Source: an uncultured Pelagibacteraceae bacterium
Lineage (GTDB): Bacteria; Pseudomonadota; Alphaproteobacteria; Pelagibacterales; Pelagibacteraceae
Reading direction: 5' to 3'
Assembly: GCA_902616245.1 (NCBI GenBank)
Contig: CACMSB010000001.1
Span: forward strand, 372,001-436,000
Length of the DNA stretch: 64,000 bases
Positions within the stretch are counted from its first letter, which is position 1. Each line of letters opens with the position of its first letter. Made by a program: the position numbers and the translations under genes. Under the pieces are notes generated by a model. It worked only from the letters and a program-made list of their open reading frames with translations. It searched no databases and was not told where the DNA came from. Of the stretch, positions 26,895-34,309 are shown one piece after another.

Positions 26895-28081
26895 TGAAAC
26901 TTATAAATTTTTTAAATGAATTATTTAAAGAAGATGGCTTTATATTAATAGATTATAATTCAAACAGGCATGTTATAGGAAAGCCACTGAAAGAAATTCC
27001 TATAGAATTGCAATTGTTAGATAAAAGTTTGCATAAAAAACTACTTTTCCATCCAGATTTATATTTTGGCGAGGCGTATACAAATGGTTCTTTAAGATTA
27101 AGAAATGGAACTTTGACAGAATTTCTTGATATAGCTTTTAAAAATATTGGAAGAGCAGATATTAATATTTATGGAAAGACATTAAATAAAATAAAGGGAA
27201 CTTTAAAATACTTAACAAGTTTTAATAAAATTGTTAAATCCAAACAAAATGTTGCACACCATTATGATATTTCAGAAAAATTATATGATTTATTTCTTGA
27301 TAAAAAAAGACAATATTCATGTGCATACTTCAAAAATGAAAATGACAGTTTAGAAACTGCTCAAGAAAATAAAATCGATCACATAATTAAAAAACTTCAT
27401 ATACAACCTAACCAAAAAGTTTTGGATATTGGCTCAGGATGGGGAACACTTGCAATTGACATTGCAAAAAAAACAAAAGCTTCAGTTACAGGAATTACAC
27501 TTTCAGAAAATCAATTAAAATATAGTCAAGAAAAAGCTAAAGAATTAAATTTAGATAATCAAGTCGAATTCAAATTAATAGATTACAGACAATTGAATGA
27601 AAAATTTGATAGGATAGTTAGTGTTGGAATGTTTGAACATGTTGGAAAAAAATTCTATCAAACCTATTTTAATAGAGTGTCTCAAATGTTAAAAAAAGAC
27701 GGAGTAGCTCTAATACACACAATTGGATCAAATCTACCCCCTAGAGACCCACAGCCTTGGATAACAAAATATATATTTCCTGGTGGATATACCCCTAGTT
27801 TAAGCGAAATAGCAAGGCCAATTGAGGTTTCTGGACTAATAGCTACAGATATTGAGATTTTAAGGATGCACTATGCCCACACTTTAAGAAATTGGAAAGA
27901 AAGATTCTTATCAAAAAAAGAGGAAGTTTTAGAAATGTTTGATGAAAAATTTTTAAGGATGTGGGAATTTTATCTTACAAGTTGTGAAATGGCTTTTAAG
28001 TGGGGAGATCAAGTTGTATTTCAACTTCAGCTAACAAAAGATATAAGATCTGTTCCTAATACTAGAGACTATATTTATTAA
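26894..28081 (+). CDS. cfa: Cyclopropane-fatty-acyl-phospholipid synthase
   Basis: SAM-dependent enzyme of 395 residues that converts unsaturated acyl chains of membrane lipids to cyclopropane forms. The N-terminal lipid-binding domain (about 1-110) includes FHPDLYFGEAYTNGSLRLRNGTL. Then come VAHHYDISEKLYDLFLDKKRQYSCAYF, the SAM-binding VLDIGSGWGTLAIDIAK, and DRIVSVGMFEHVGKKFYQTYF. Length and motif order match the E. coli enzyme. It begins in the stop codon of the aldolase gene. Other SAM-dependent lipid modifiers of the Cfa-like family are possible. Confidence 0.9.
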   Translation: MKLINFLNELFKEDGFILIDYNSNRHVIGKPLKEIPIELQLLDKSLHKKLLFHPDLYFGEAYTNGSLRLRNGTLTEFLDIAFKNIGRADINIYGKTLNKIKGTLKYLTSFNKIVKSKQNVAHHYDISEKLYDLFLDKKRQYSCAYFKNENDSLETAQENKIDHIIKKLHIQPNQKVLDIGSGWGTLAIDIAKKTKASVTGITLSENQLKYSQEKAKELNLDNQVEFKLIDYRQLNEKFDRIVSVGMFEHVGKKFYQTYFNRVSQMLKKDGVALIHTIGSNLPPRDPQPWITKYIFPGGYTPSLSEIARPIEVSGLIATDIEILRMHYAHTLRNWKERFLSKKEEVLEMFDEKFLRMWEFYLTSCEMAFKWGDQVVFQLQLTKDIRSVPNTRDYIY

Positions 28082-28082
28082 A

Positions 28083-28105
28083 AAATAGCTGATACAGCTG
28101 TATTT
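28083..28105 (+). terminator. Possible hairpin after cfa
   Basis: AAATAGCTG (28083-28091) pairs with CAGCTGTATTT (28095-28105) if two bases bulge out, leaving a 3-base loop. It lies just after the cfa stop and ends in a short T-rich stretch. It may separate cfa from the lysine-rich gene, but the stem is imperfect. Confidence 0.35.
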
Positions 28106-28110
28106 CTTAA

Positions 28111-29313
28111 ATGAAAAAAAAGAAAAAAAAAACTAAAAAAAAAGGTCTAAAAACAAAAGTTAAAAAATCAAAAAAAAAAATCAAATCAAAATCAAAAAAA
28201 AAAATCAAATCAAAATTAAAAAAAAAAAGATCCAAATTAAAGAAAAAAATAACAAAGAGAGTAAATCAAAGAAAAAAAGTAGAAAAAATTAAATCGAAGA
28301 CAAGTACTGAAAAGGGTATTATTTCAAGAACAGTCAGACTTGAGGAAGATTTAAAAAATAAGTTTTCATTTAAATTTAGTTTTAATTTATTGGCGATTGA
28401 TAAATTAATACAAAAATTTTTTCAAAGTATAGAATCTAGATTAATTCGTTTTAAAGAAATAAGAGCTGAGGAAAAAAGACAAATTAAACTAGAGAAAATA
28501 GAACAGGCAGAAAAAGAAAAAATCGAAATTGAGAGACAAAAAAAAGCAGATGAGGTTGCTTTTTTAAAAGAAAAAGAAATCCAGTTAAAAGAAGAACAAA
28601 AATTAGAAAGAGAAAGAGCAAAAGATATAAAATTATTTTTAAGAAAAGAACAGGCCATACTAAGAAAAGAGCAGGCGGAGAGACAAAAGAAATTTTTACA
28701 AGAATTAAAATTAGAAAAACAAATCGAAAAATTTAGAATAAGAGAGGTAAAAGAACTAGAACAACTAGAAAAATTAGCTTTAAGAGAAAAGAGAGAGGAT
28801 TATTCAGGATTACAAGACCGTATCGAAAAACTAAAATTAAAATATCAACAAATAAGAGATCAAAAAATAAGAGAACGAGTTGAGGCGCTAGGTGTAGAAA
28901 CACAAGAAGGAGATGATAGAGCAAAATTACTTCAAAGAGAAAGGGAGTATACTTTAGCTAGGCAAAAAATTGAGTTTGCACTTGAAAGTTTTTATAGAAG
29001 TGCGAATAGTTTGGTTTTTCAACTTAATAAAAGATATATAACTAAACATATGTCTATCTTGAGATGTATAGATAGAAGATTTGAAACTGGAGAGATTTTC
29101 ATAAAATGGGATGAAACAATTGATGATGAGTGGTTAATACTAATTTATATTAAAGATAATTCTCCAGACGAAGGTATAGTCATTGAAGATAAAACAAACG
29201 AAGAAAAAAATATTTCATATGAATTTAAACCAAGTGAAATTTTTAAAGCCTCAGATTTAATGGTAGATTCATTAACGCAGCTGATCGCAAAAAAAAGGTC
29301 TAAGAATAATTAA
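28111..29313 (+). CDS. Very lysine-rich coiled-coil protein, function unknown
   Basis: Protein of 400 residues with three parts. Residues 1 to about 65 are extremely basic (31 Lys in the first 50 by my count) with Lys-Ser and Lys-Lys-Lys repeats, resembling histone H1/alanine-free nucleoid tails. Residues about 110-285 are Glu/Lys/Arg-rich with heptad-like spacing and no Pro, a strong coiled-coil candidate. The last 110 residues look globular (ALESFYRSANSLVFQLNKRYITKHMSILRCIDRRF, then FIKWDETIDDEWLILIYI). There is no signal peptide. I do not recognise a family. DNA/RNA or polyanion binding by the tail is an inference from charge alone. Runs of nine to ten A in the 5' end make it prone to slippage or sequencing indels. 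Confidence 0.75.
   Translation: MKKKKKKTKKKGLKTKVKKSKKKIKSKSKKKIKSKLKKKRSKLKKKITKRVNQRKKVEKIKSKTSTEKGIISRTVRLEEDLKNKFSFKFSFNLLAIDKLIQKFFQSIESRLIRFKEIRAEEKRQIKLEKIEQAEKEKIEIERQKKADEVAFLKEKEIQLKEEQKLERERAKDIKLFLRKEQAILRKEQAERQKKFLQELKLEKQIEKFRIREVKELEQLEKLALREKREDYSGLQDRIEKLKLKYQQIRDQKIRERVEALGVETQEGDDRAKLLQREREYTLARQKIEFALESFYRSANSLVFQLNKRYITKHMSILRCIDRRFETGEIFIKWDETIDDEWLILIYIKDNSPDEGIVIEDKTNEEKNISYEFKPSEIFKASDLMVDSLTQLIAKKRSKNN
28170..28217 (+). repeat. Short A-rich tandem repeat inside the lysine-rich gene
   Basis: Two adjacent copies of about 24 bases, each an A-run followed by TCAAATCAAAAT, encode the repeated Lys-Lys-Lys-Ile-Lys-Ser-Lys unit. This suggests recent expansion by slippage in a low-complexity stretch. 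Confidence 0.6.
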
Positions 29314-29858
29314 ATTTGTTGGTCTTTGATAATTTTTTCTATTAACTTTATATTTTCTCCACTTTTGATTAAGGGATAAATAGATTTTGCTTTTCTCAAG
29401 TCATCAACTGCTTTTTCATATTCCTTTAAACTTAAGTATATTTGTGCTCGTCCAGATAATGCTCCAAAATGTCTTGGCTCTAGATCTAAAACTTTCTCAA
29501 TATCGTCTAACGATTTCTCATAATCCCCTAACATAAATAGTAATGTTGCTCGTTTATTCCAACCTTCTGCCCATTTTGGGTCCTCATTAATCACATCTGT
29601 AAATAGTTTTAATGCCATTCTATACTGCTGATGGTACATGGAATAAGTTCCGTTCTCTAATTTGTTCGTCAGATAATCATTGTTTGGGTGTCTTGTCCAA
29701 TTATTCCAAATTTGATCCTCTAGCTTTTCTGCTTGTTGTAAATTTTTTGCATTAAGCAATTCTTTAAACAATATATTTAAATTGTCCGAATACACATTAT
29801 TTGTGCTGACAAATAAAAATATAATTATAAAACTTATATATTTTTTAATCACTGACAT
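29310..29858 (-). CDS. TPR-repeat protein, exported
   Basis: Protein of 182 residues with a signal peptide (KKYISFIIIFLFVSTNNVYS). Its tetratricopeptide repeats span about 75-165: YRMALKLFTDVINEDPKWAEGWNKRATLLFMLGDYEKSLDDIEKVLDLEPRHFGALSGRAQIYLSLKEYEKAVDDLRKAKSIYP. Each repeat carries the Trp/Gly/Tyr/Ala-Pro pattern. It is probably a periplasmic protein-interaction scaffold. The N-terminal stretch NAKNLQQAEKLEDQIWNNW is common to alphaproteobacterial TPR proteins of this size. It starts inside the end of the regulator gene (14-base overlap) and converges on the lysine-rich gene with a 4-base overlap. Confidence 0.84.
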   Translation of the reverse strand: MSVIKKYISFIIIFLFVSTNNVYSDNLNILFKELLNAKNLQQAEKLEDQIWNNWTRHPNNDYLTNKLENGTYSMYHQQYRMALKLFTDVINEDPKWAEGWNKRATLLFMLGDYEKSLDDIEKVLDLEPRHFGALSGRAQIYLSLKEYEKAVDDLRKAKSIYPLIKSGENIKLIEKIIKDQQI

Positions 29859-31269
29859 ATACAGATACTCCTCTAGAATTAATATCTACATCAAATTTTT
29901 TATGTAATGGTGGAAAAGCTCTTTGAGAACAATCCAGTCTATCACAAGTTCTACATGAAACCCCCACAGGTATCTCTGATTTTTTATCATTCAAATCTAA
30001 GTTTTCTGTATAAACAAAATCTTTTGCATATTTGGCTTCACATCCAAGTCCAATAGATAATATACTTTTTTTTTGTCCATATCTTCCTATACCTTTTTCA
30101 ACTGTTCTTGCTATACATACATACTTTTCACCATTAGTCATTTTACTCACTGCAGCCTGTATAACACCAGGTCTAGAAAAAGCCGAATACACATTCCATC
30201 TAGGACAAGCGCCACCATAACGTGGTATTTCAATGCCTGACAATGAAAATCTTTTTGAAATATTACCAGCGACATCAACTCTCAAGAAATGAAAAGGAAC
30301 CCCAGGTAATTTTGGATCATTCAAACATGTTACTCTATGTGTGACTTGTTCGAATGAAGTTGCAAAAGTATTTTGCAATAACTCCAAATCATATTTAAGT
30401 TTTTTACATTCAGAATGAAATAATTTGTAGGGCATTAAAATTGCTGCACCACAATAATTTAATAAAGCAACTTTTGTTAATTTTTTCGACTCCTCATTTG
30501 GATAATTAAAAGTATCAAGATAAGAATTTATTATATCACTAGCTCCCTCTTGTACAATTTGAGCTGCAGCATGTAATTTCTTTGTTTCCAAAGACAAATA
30601 ATCAGACAATAGCAACTTTCTATTTTTGTTATCATAAATTTTTGAAAAAGGTTTTCCTTCCTCAGGAATTATATCTTGTACTTCAATTTTATACTCTGAT
30701 TTTAAATAATCACACAAAGCAATATATCTTGTTCTATTATTTTGTTTTATTTGTTCAAAGATTTGATTTGCAAATTCCTCTAGTTTTGGAAAAAAATTTT
30801 TATTTTCTTGCAAAAAATCTGAAATTACTTCTCCAGGAAATGAGTTTTTTCTATTATCTACAATTTTTCCTGAAAGTTTTTCAATTTTGTTAACCAATTC
30901 ATGATCTTTTTTTTTCAAAATGTCTCCTAATCTTATTAGAGCCTTACCAATTTTTGGATTACTATTTGCTAGATCTTTAACTTCTGGACCAACTATATCC
31001 AAATCTTCAAAAAGTTGATCATCAAGCAGTTCTGAAATTGTGTTGACCATATTGATATCTGATTTATTTGTTAGATCGCTAATGTTGATGCTTAACTCTT
31101 CACAAATTTTTAAAAGTAATTCCCCGTCAATTTTTCTTTTACCTCCCTCGATTAAAGCTAAATAACTCGGTGAAATGTTAAGTTGTGAGGCTAGTTTGTT
31201 TGCCTGCATGCCTAACTGTCTTCTAAAAGCTTTTATTTTTGGACCAATATTTAATTCTACTTGACTCAT
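29845..31269 (-). CDS. ScfR/RamB-type XRE transcriptional regulator (short-chain fatty acid/glyoxylate-cycle regulator)
   Basis: Regulator of 474 residues. An XRE helix-turn-helix lies at about 8-65 (IKAFRRQLGMQANKLASQLNISPSYLALIEGGKRKI). An IrrE/ImmA-like middle follows (KKLHAAAQIVQEGASDIINSYL and onward), then a C-terminal DUF2083-type domain. That domain has ACPRWNVYSAFSRPGVIQAAV and the Cys motif SCRTCDRLDCSQRAFPP. This architecture is shared by RamB, PrpR/PccR and MccR, which sense acyl-CoAs or related metabolites and control glyoxylate, propionate or ethylmalonyl pathways. It is divergent from isocitrate lyase. The spacer holds repeated TTTGTAAAT boxes, so aceA and its own gene are the obvious targets. 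Confidence 0.9.
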   Translation of the reverse strand: MSQVELNIGPKIKAFRRQLGMQANKLASQLNISPSYLALIEGGKRKIDGELLLKICEELSINISDLTNKSDINMVNTISELLDDQLFEDLDIVGPEVKDLANSNPKIGKALIRLGDILKKKDHELVNKIEKLSGKIVDNRKNSFPGEVISDFLQENKNFFPKLEEFANQIFEQIKQNNRTRYIALCDYLKSEYKIEVQDIIPEEGKPFSKIYDNKNRKLLLSDYLSLETKKLHAAAQIVQEGASDIINSYLDTFNYPNEESKKLTKVALLNYCGAAILMPYKLFHSECKKLKYDLELLQNTFATSFEQVTHRVTCLNDPKLPGVPFHFLRVDVAGNISKRFSLSGIEIPRYGGACPRWNVYSAFSRPGVIQAAVSKMTNGEKYVCIARTVEKGIGRYGQKKSILSIGLGCEAKYAKDFVYTENLDLNDKKSEIPVGVSCRTCDRLDCSQRAFPPLHKKFDVDINSRGVSVYVSD

Positions 31270-31275
31270 TTACTA

Positions 31276-31293
31276 TTTGTAAATTTTGTAAAT
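31276..31293. promoter_or_regulatory. Candidate operator, distal copy (ScfR/RamB-type)
   Basis: TTTGTAAATTTTGTAAAT: two 9-base TTTGTAAAT-like half sites in direct order, six bases before the regulator ATG on the other strand. A reverse-oriented ATTTACAAA lies just beside it at 31298-31306. TTTGCAAA/TTTGTAAA-type boxes are known for RamB and PccR relatives. Confidence 0.6.
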
Positions 31294-31348
31294 TATTATT
31301 TACAAAAAATTTATTGTATTTACTAAACTTTTAACATTTTTTGTGGAC

Positions 31349-31366
31349 TTTGTAAATATTGTAAAT
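31349..31366. promoter_or_regulatory. Candidate operator, proximal copy (ScfR/RamB-type)
   Basis: TTTGTAAATATTGTAAAT differs from the distal copy at one of 18 positions and starts 73 bases from it, about seven helical turns. It lies immediately before the ATG at 31379, so bound regulator would block or contact RNA polymerase for the aceA transcript. Confidence 0.6.
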
Positions 31367-31378
31367 TATAAATTTTAC

Positions 31379-31540
31379 ATGGACAAAAATACTATAAAAA
31401 ACATTGAAACTAGTTCTCAAACTACAAATCACCAAGAGCACCAAGAGCATAGAAACAGAGGGGTTTATTTAAGAGATGACCACTGCGATTGGGGATCAAG
31501 TGGAATGAATGAGTTTACAGAAGAATATAAAGAAAAGTAA
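31379..31540 (+). CDS. Small ORF (53 residues) upstream of aceA, function unknown
   Basis: ATG 31379 opens a 53-residue frame. A longer GTG start at 31343 would translate the operator box, so ATG is preferred. The product is hydrophilic with a His/Glu repeat (HQEHQEH, from a 9-base tandem repeat at 31430-31447). A more conserved-looking end follows: [28 protein letters not shown]. There is one Cys, no membrane segment and no signal. It lies 26 bases before aceA and must share its transcript. No family is recognised. It may be a real small protein, a leader peptide or neutral. The ribosome site is weak. Confidence 0.55.
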   Translation: MDKNTIKNIETSSQTTNHQEHQEHRNRGVYLRDDHCDWGSSGMNEFTEEYKEK

Positions 31541-31566
31541 AAAGAATTAGTTTTAAAGGAGGAATA

Positions 31567-32841
31567 ATGTCAGCCGAGAAAATCTCGTATGAGTTGAAAA
31601 GATTTACAGGAATACAAAGGGATTATAAACCAGAAGAAGTAGAAAGGTTGAGAGGATCCATTAAAATTGAATATTCAATGTGTAAACAACAATCTCAAAA
31701 GCTCTGGAGATTGTTAAATACAGAGCCATATGTAAACACACTTGGGTCTTTGTCGGGAAACCAAGCCGTTCAACATGCAAAAGCAGGTTTAAAAGCGATC
31801 TATTTAAGTGGTTGGCAAGTTGCAGCAGACGCAAACAGTGCTGGTGAAATGTATCCTGATCAATCTTTATATCCATACGACAGTGCACCTAAATTAGTTG
31901 AGTCTATGAATAATTCTTTAATTAGAGCTGATCAAATTCAGCATATGGAAATAGCAGATGGAGATATGAATAGCAGTGAAAGAACTGATTACATGTTGCC
32001 AATTATTGCAGATGGTGAAGCAGGATTTGGTGGGCCGTTAAATGTATTTGAGCTAACAAAAAAATTTATAAAAGCTGGCGCAGCTGGAGTTCATTTTGAA
32101 GACCAACTAGCTAGTGAAAAAAAATGTGGACATATGGGTGGTAAGGTACTTGTTCCTACTGGAACCATGGTCCGAAATCTAAAAGCAGCAAGATTGGCAG
32201 CTGATATTGCCGACGTTCCTCTCATTATTCTTGCAAGAACAGATGCCAACGCTGCGAAACTAATAACAAACGATTTTGATGAAAATGACAAACCGTTTTT
32301 AACAGGAGAAAGATCACCTGAAGGCTTTTATTATGTAAAAGATGGTATTGATCAAGCAATCTCAAGAGGGTTAGCTTATGCACCTTACGCGGATTTAATA
32401 TGGTGTGAAACTGCAACACCTAATTTAGAAGAAGCAAAAAAGTTTGCTGATGCAATACATGCAAAATTTTCTGGCAAGATGTTAGCTTATAATTGTTCTC
32501 CATCATTTAATTGGAAGAAACATTTATCTGATGATGAGATTGCAACATTTCAAACTAAAATTGGAATGATGGGGTATAAATTTCAATTTATAACTTTAGC
32601 AGGTTTCCATACGCAAAATATTGCTATTTTCGAGCTTGCAGAAAAATATAAAAAGGAAGGTATGACTGCTTACTCTAGAATACAACAAAATGAATTTGCT
32701 AGAGAAAAAGATGGATATACCAGTGTTAAACATCAACGAGAAGTTGGAACTTCTTATTTTGATGCAGTTTCCAATACAATAAGTTCTGGAAAGAGCTCCA
32801 CAACAGCAATGGAAGGTTCAACAGAATCTGAGCAATTTTAA
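31567..32841 (+). CDS. aceA: Isocitrate lyase
   Basis: Glyoxylate-shunt enzyme of 424 residues splitting isocitrate to glyoxylate and succinate. The catalytic loop [14 protein letters not shown] carries the active-site Cys. Also typical are [43 protein letters not shown] and [13 protein letters not shown]. The ribosome site AAGGAGG at 31556-31562 is unusually strong for this window. The gene sits behind the divergent ScfR-like regulator and a 53-residue ORF. No malate synthase is nearby. Its 3' end overlaps the convergent J-domain gene by four bases. Confidence 0.98.
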   Translation: MSAEKISYELKRFTGIQRDYKPEEVERLRGSIKIEYSMCKQQSQKLWRLLNTEPYVNTLGSLSGNQAVQHAKAGLKAIYLSGWQVAADANSAGEMYPDQSLYPYDSAPKLVESMNNSLIRADQIQHMEIADGDMNSSERTDYMLPIIADGEAGFGGPLNVFELTKKFIKAGAAGVHFEDQLASEKKCGHMGGKVLVPTGTMVRNLKAARLAADIADVPLIILARTDANAAKLITNDFDENDKPFLTGERSPEGFYYVKDGIDQAISRGLAYAPYADLIWCETATPNLEEAKKFADAIHAKFSGKMLAYNCSPSFNWKKHLSDDEIATFQTKIGMMGYKFQFITLAGFHTQNIAIFELAEKYKKEGMTAYSRIQQNEFAREKDGYTSVKHQREVGTSYFDAVSNTISSGKSSTTAMEGSTESEQF

Positions 32842-33557
32842 TCACTCTTTAGCTTTTGAATTTGATCCCAGGCTGAATTAATAGCTCTCATTTTCTTTTT
32901 ACTTTCCTCAATAACTTCCTGAGGAACTCCTTTACTTAGAAGTAAGTCAGGATGGTGTTCTTTACTTAATTTTAAATATCTTTTTTTAATATCTGTAAGA
33001 TTATCATCAGGTTTACTCTCTAATACCACATATGGATTGAGTTTATCTGATGATTTCCTACCCTCAACTATTCCATTGAACTGGGCATCACTAAGACCAA
33101 ATAATTGAGAAACATGTTGTATCATTCTAAATTCTTGATCACTTATATTTCCATCAGCTTCTGCAATATAAAATAATATATTAATGACTTCTTCCAACAC
33201 ATTTATATTTCCCTGATAGATCTGAGCTATTTGTTTTGCATATGGTTCGTAACCAGTGCTTTCTTCTTTAGCTTTATTAAAAATTTTTCCAACTTGATCT
33301 AATTCATGTTCTGGAATTTTGAGTTTATCTTTTACCGCTATTAATTCCTCTCTACTAACCTGACCGTCTGCTTTACTCAGTTTAGCTGATAAAACTATAA
33401 GAGCTAATGCAAAAACTTGTTGAGGTTGCGCAAAAGATTTAAATGACGATCTTGATCTTGATACTTTTCCACCAATTAAGGAACCTAATAGCATCCCAAA
33501 CGGTCCTCCCAAAGAAAAACCGATCATCCCACCAATTAAACTTCCCCAGATAGACAT
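32838..33557 (-). CDS. DjlA-like protein: TerB domain plus C-terminal J domain
   Basis: Protein of 239 residues. A Gly-rich hydrophobic N-terminus ([27 protein letters not shown]) probably inserts in the membrane. A TerB-like all-helical domain at about 45-160 follows ([45 protein letters not shown]), with two Asp-Gly loops. The J domain at about 170-239 contains [14 protein letters not shown] with His-Pro-Asp. This order matches DjlA, a DnaK cochaperone at the inner membrane. It is the second membrane J-protein in the window (the other is at 24500-25009). Confidence 0.88.
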   Translation of the reverse strand: MSIWGSLIGGMIGFSLGGPFGMLLGSLIGGKVSRSRSSFKSFAQPQQVFALALIVLSAKLSKADGQVSREELIAVKDKLKIPEHELDQVGKIFNKAKEESTGYEPYAKQIAQIYQGNINVLEEVINILFYIAEADGNISDQEFRMIQHVSQLFGLSDAQFNGIVEGRKSSDKLNPYVVLESKPDDNLTDIKKRYLKLSKEHHPDLLLSKGVPQEVIEESKKKMRAINSAWDQIQKLKSD

Positions 33558-33589
33558 ATAAAAAAAATTTAATATAATTTAATATATTT

Positions 33590-33883
33590 ATGTTCTCAAC
33601 TTTTTTAGCTTTAACATTTTTATTTTTAATGTTTATGTGGTCGTTGGCTTGGGTAAATTATTACAATAAACTAGATAAAAGATTTGGTTCATCTTTGTGG
33701 AGATGGAGTTATGATTATCCAGTGCCAGGTGATAGAGACATTTCTTTTCTTGATGATAAAAAATTTGTTATTTTAAGAAGAAAGAGAAATAGAGCAGTCA
33801 CAGTTATGTATTTTATTTTATTTTTCTCTTTTTTTATATTTTTATCTTTTGTAACCCAGATATTATATGCTATTCAACATTAG
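33590..33883 (+). CDS. Small membrane protein, function unknown
   Basis: Protein of 97 residues with hydrophobic segments at about 2-22 and 71-93. They flank a polar loop (NKLDKRFGSSLWRWSYDYPVPGDRDISFLDDKKFVILRRKRNRAV). I do not recognise a family. The Trp/Tyr-rich loop and basic stretch before the second segment suggest that the middle is cytoplasmic. It is divergent from the DjlA-like gene by 32 bases and overlaps the convergent DCC gene by four bases. Confidence 0.65.
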   Translation: MFSTFLALTFLFLMFMWSLAWVNYYNKLDKRFGSSLWRWSYDYPVPGDRDISFLDDKKFVILRRKRNRAVTVMYFILFFSFFIFLSFVTQILYAIQH

Positions 33884-34224
33884 TTTAGTTGGTGTTTATT
33901 TTTTAAATACAAAAAGAACGCTACAATTTCATATCCAATATAAAATAATTGGTAAATGACTGGGAGTTTAAAAAATTTATAAAGAAACTTGTATTTTGGA
34001 ATACTTTTCCAAATAAGTAAAAAAGCATCAATACCTACATAGATTTTTCCATGTTGTTCCACATGAAGTCTTCTTAGAAGCTCTTTATCAGTTTTTTTTG
34101 TTTCTAATTCAGCATTTTTATTTTTAGTTATGTCTATCCAATTCAAATTTTCTATGTTTTCTCTCTTATAAAGATTAATTTCTGCTCTGCAGATTTTGCA
34201 TGAATTGTTAAAAAAAACCTTCAT
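33880..34224 (-). CDS. DCC family (DUF393) thiol-disulfide oxidoreductase-like protein
   Basis: Protein of 114 residues. The N-terminus KVFFNNSCKICRAEINLYKR has the Cys-x-x-Cys of the DCC family, though the usual Asp-Gly before the first Cys is Asn-Ser here. LNWIDIT, VEQHGKIYVGIDAFLLIWKSIPKYKFLYKF and a Tyr-rich hydrophobic end complete the family pattern. A thioredoxin-like redox role is presumed for the family but no partner is known. No signal peptide. It is divergent from tldD by 85 bases. Confidence 0.83.
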   Translation of the reverse strand: MKVFFNNSCKICRAEINLYKRENIENLNWIDITKNKNAELETKKTDKELLRRLHVEQHGKIYVGIDAFLLIWKSIPKYKFLYKFFKLPVIYQLFYIGYEIVAFFLYLKNKHQLN

Positions 34225-34309
34225 TATTAAACTATATTTGAATATATTATTTTTACAAATGTGCCAAATAAGCAGTTGATATATTAATAATCACTACTAC
34301 ATTCTTCAA

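Noticed and set aside
28111..28330. The lysine-rich 5' end as a non-coding A-rich repeat
   Set aside because: The frame is open through to a long, mixed-composition C-terminus and no other start is available, so coding is more likely.
30582..30893. 103-codon open frame antisense to the ScfR-like regulator
   Set aside because: Phe/Tyr/Leu-rich translation of A/T-rich antisense DNA; the regulator frame carries clear domains.
31343..31378. GTG start extending the 53-residue ORF
   Set aside because: The added codons are the operator box itself (repeat VNIVNYKF), so the sequence is better explained as regulatory.
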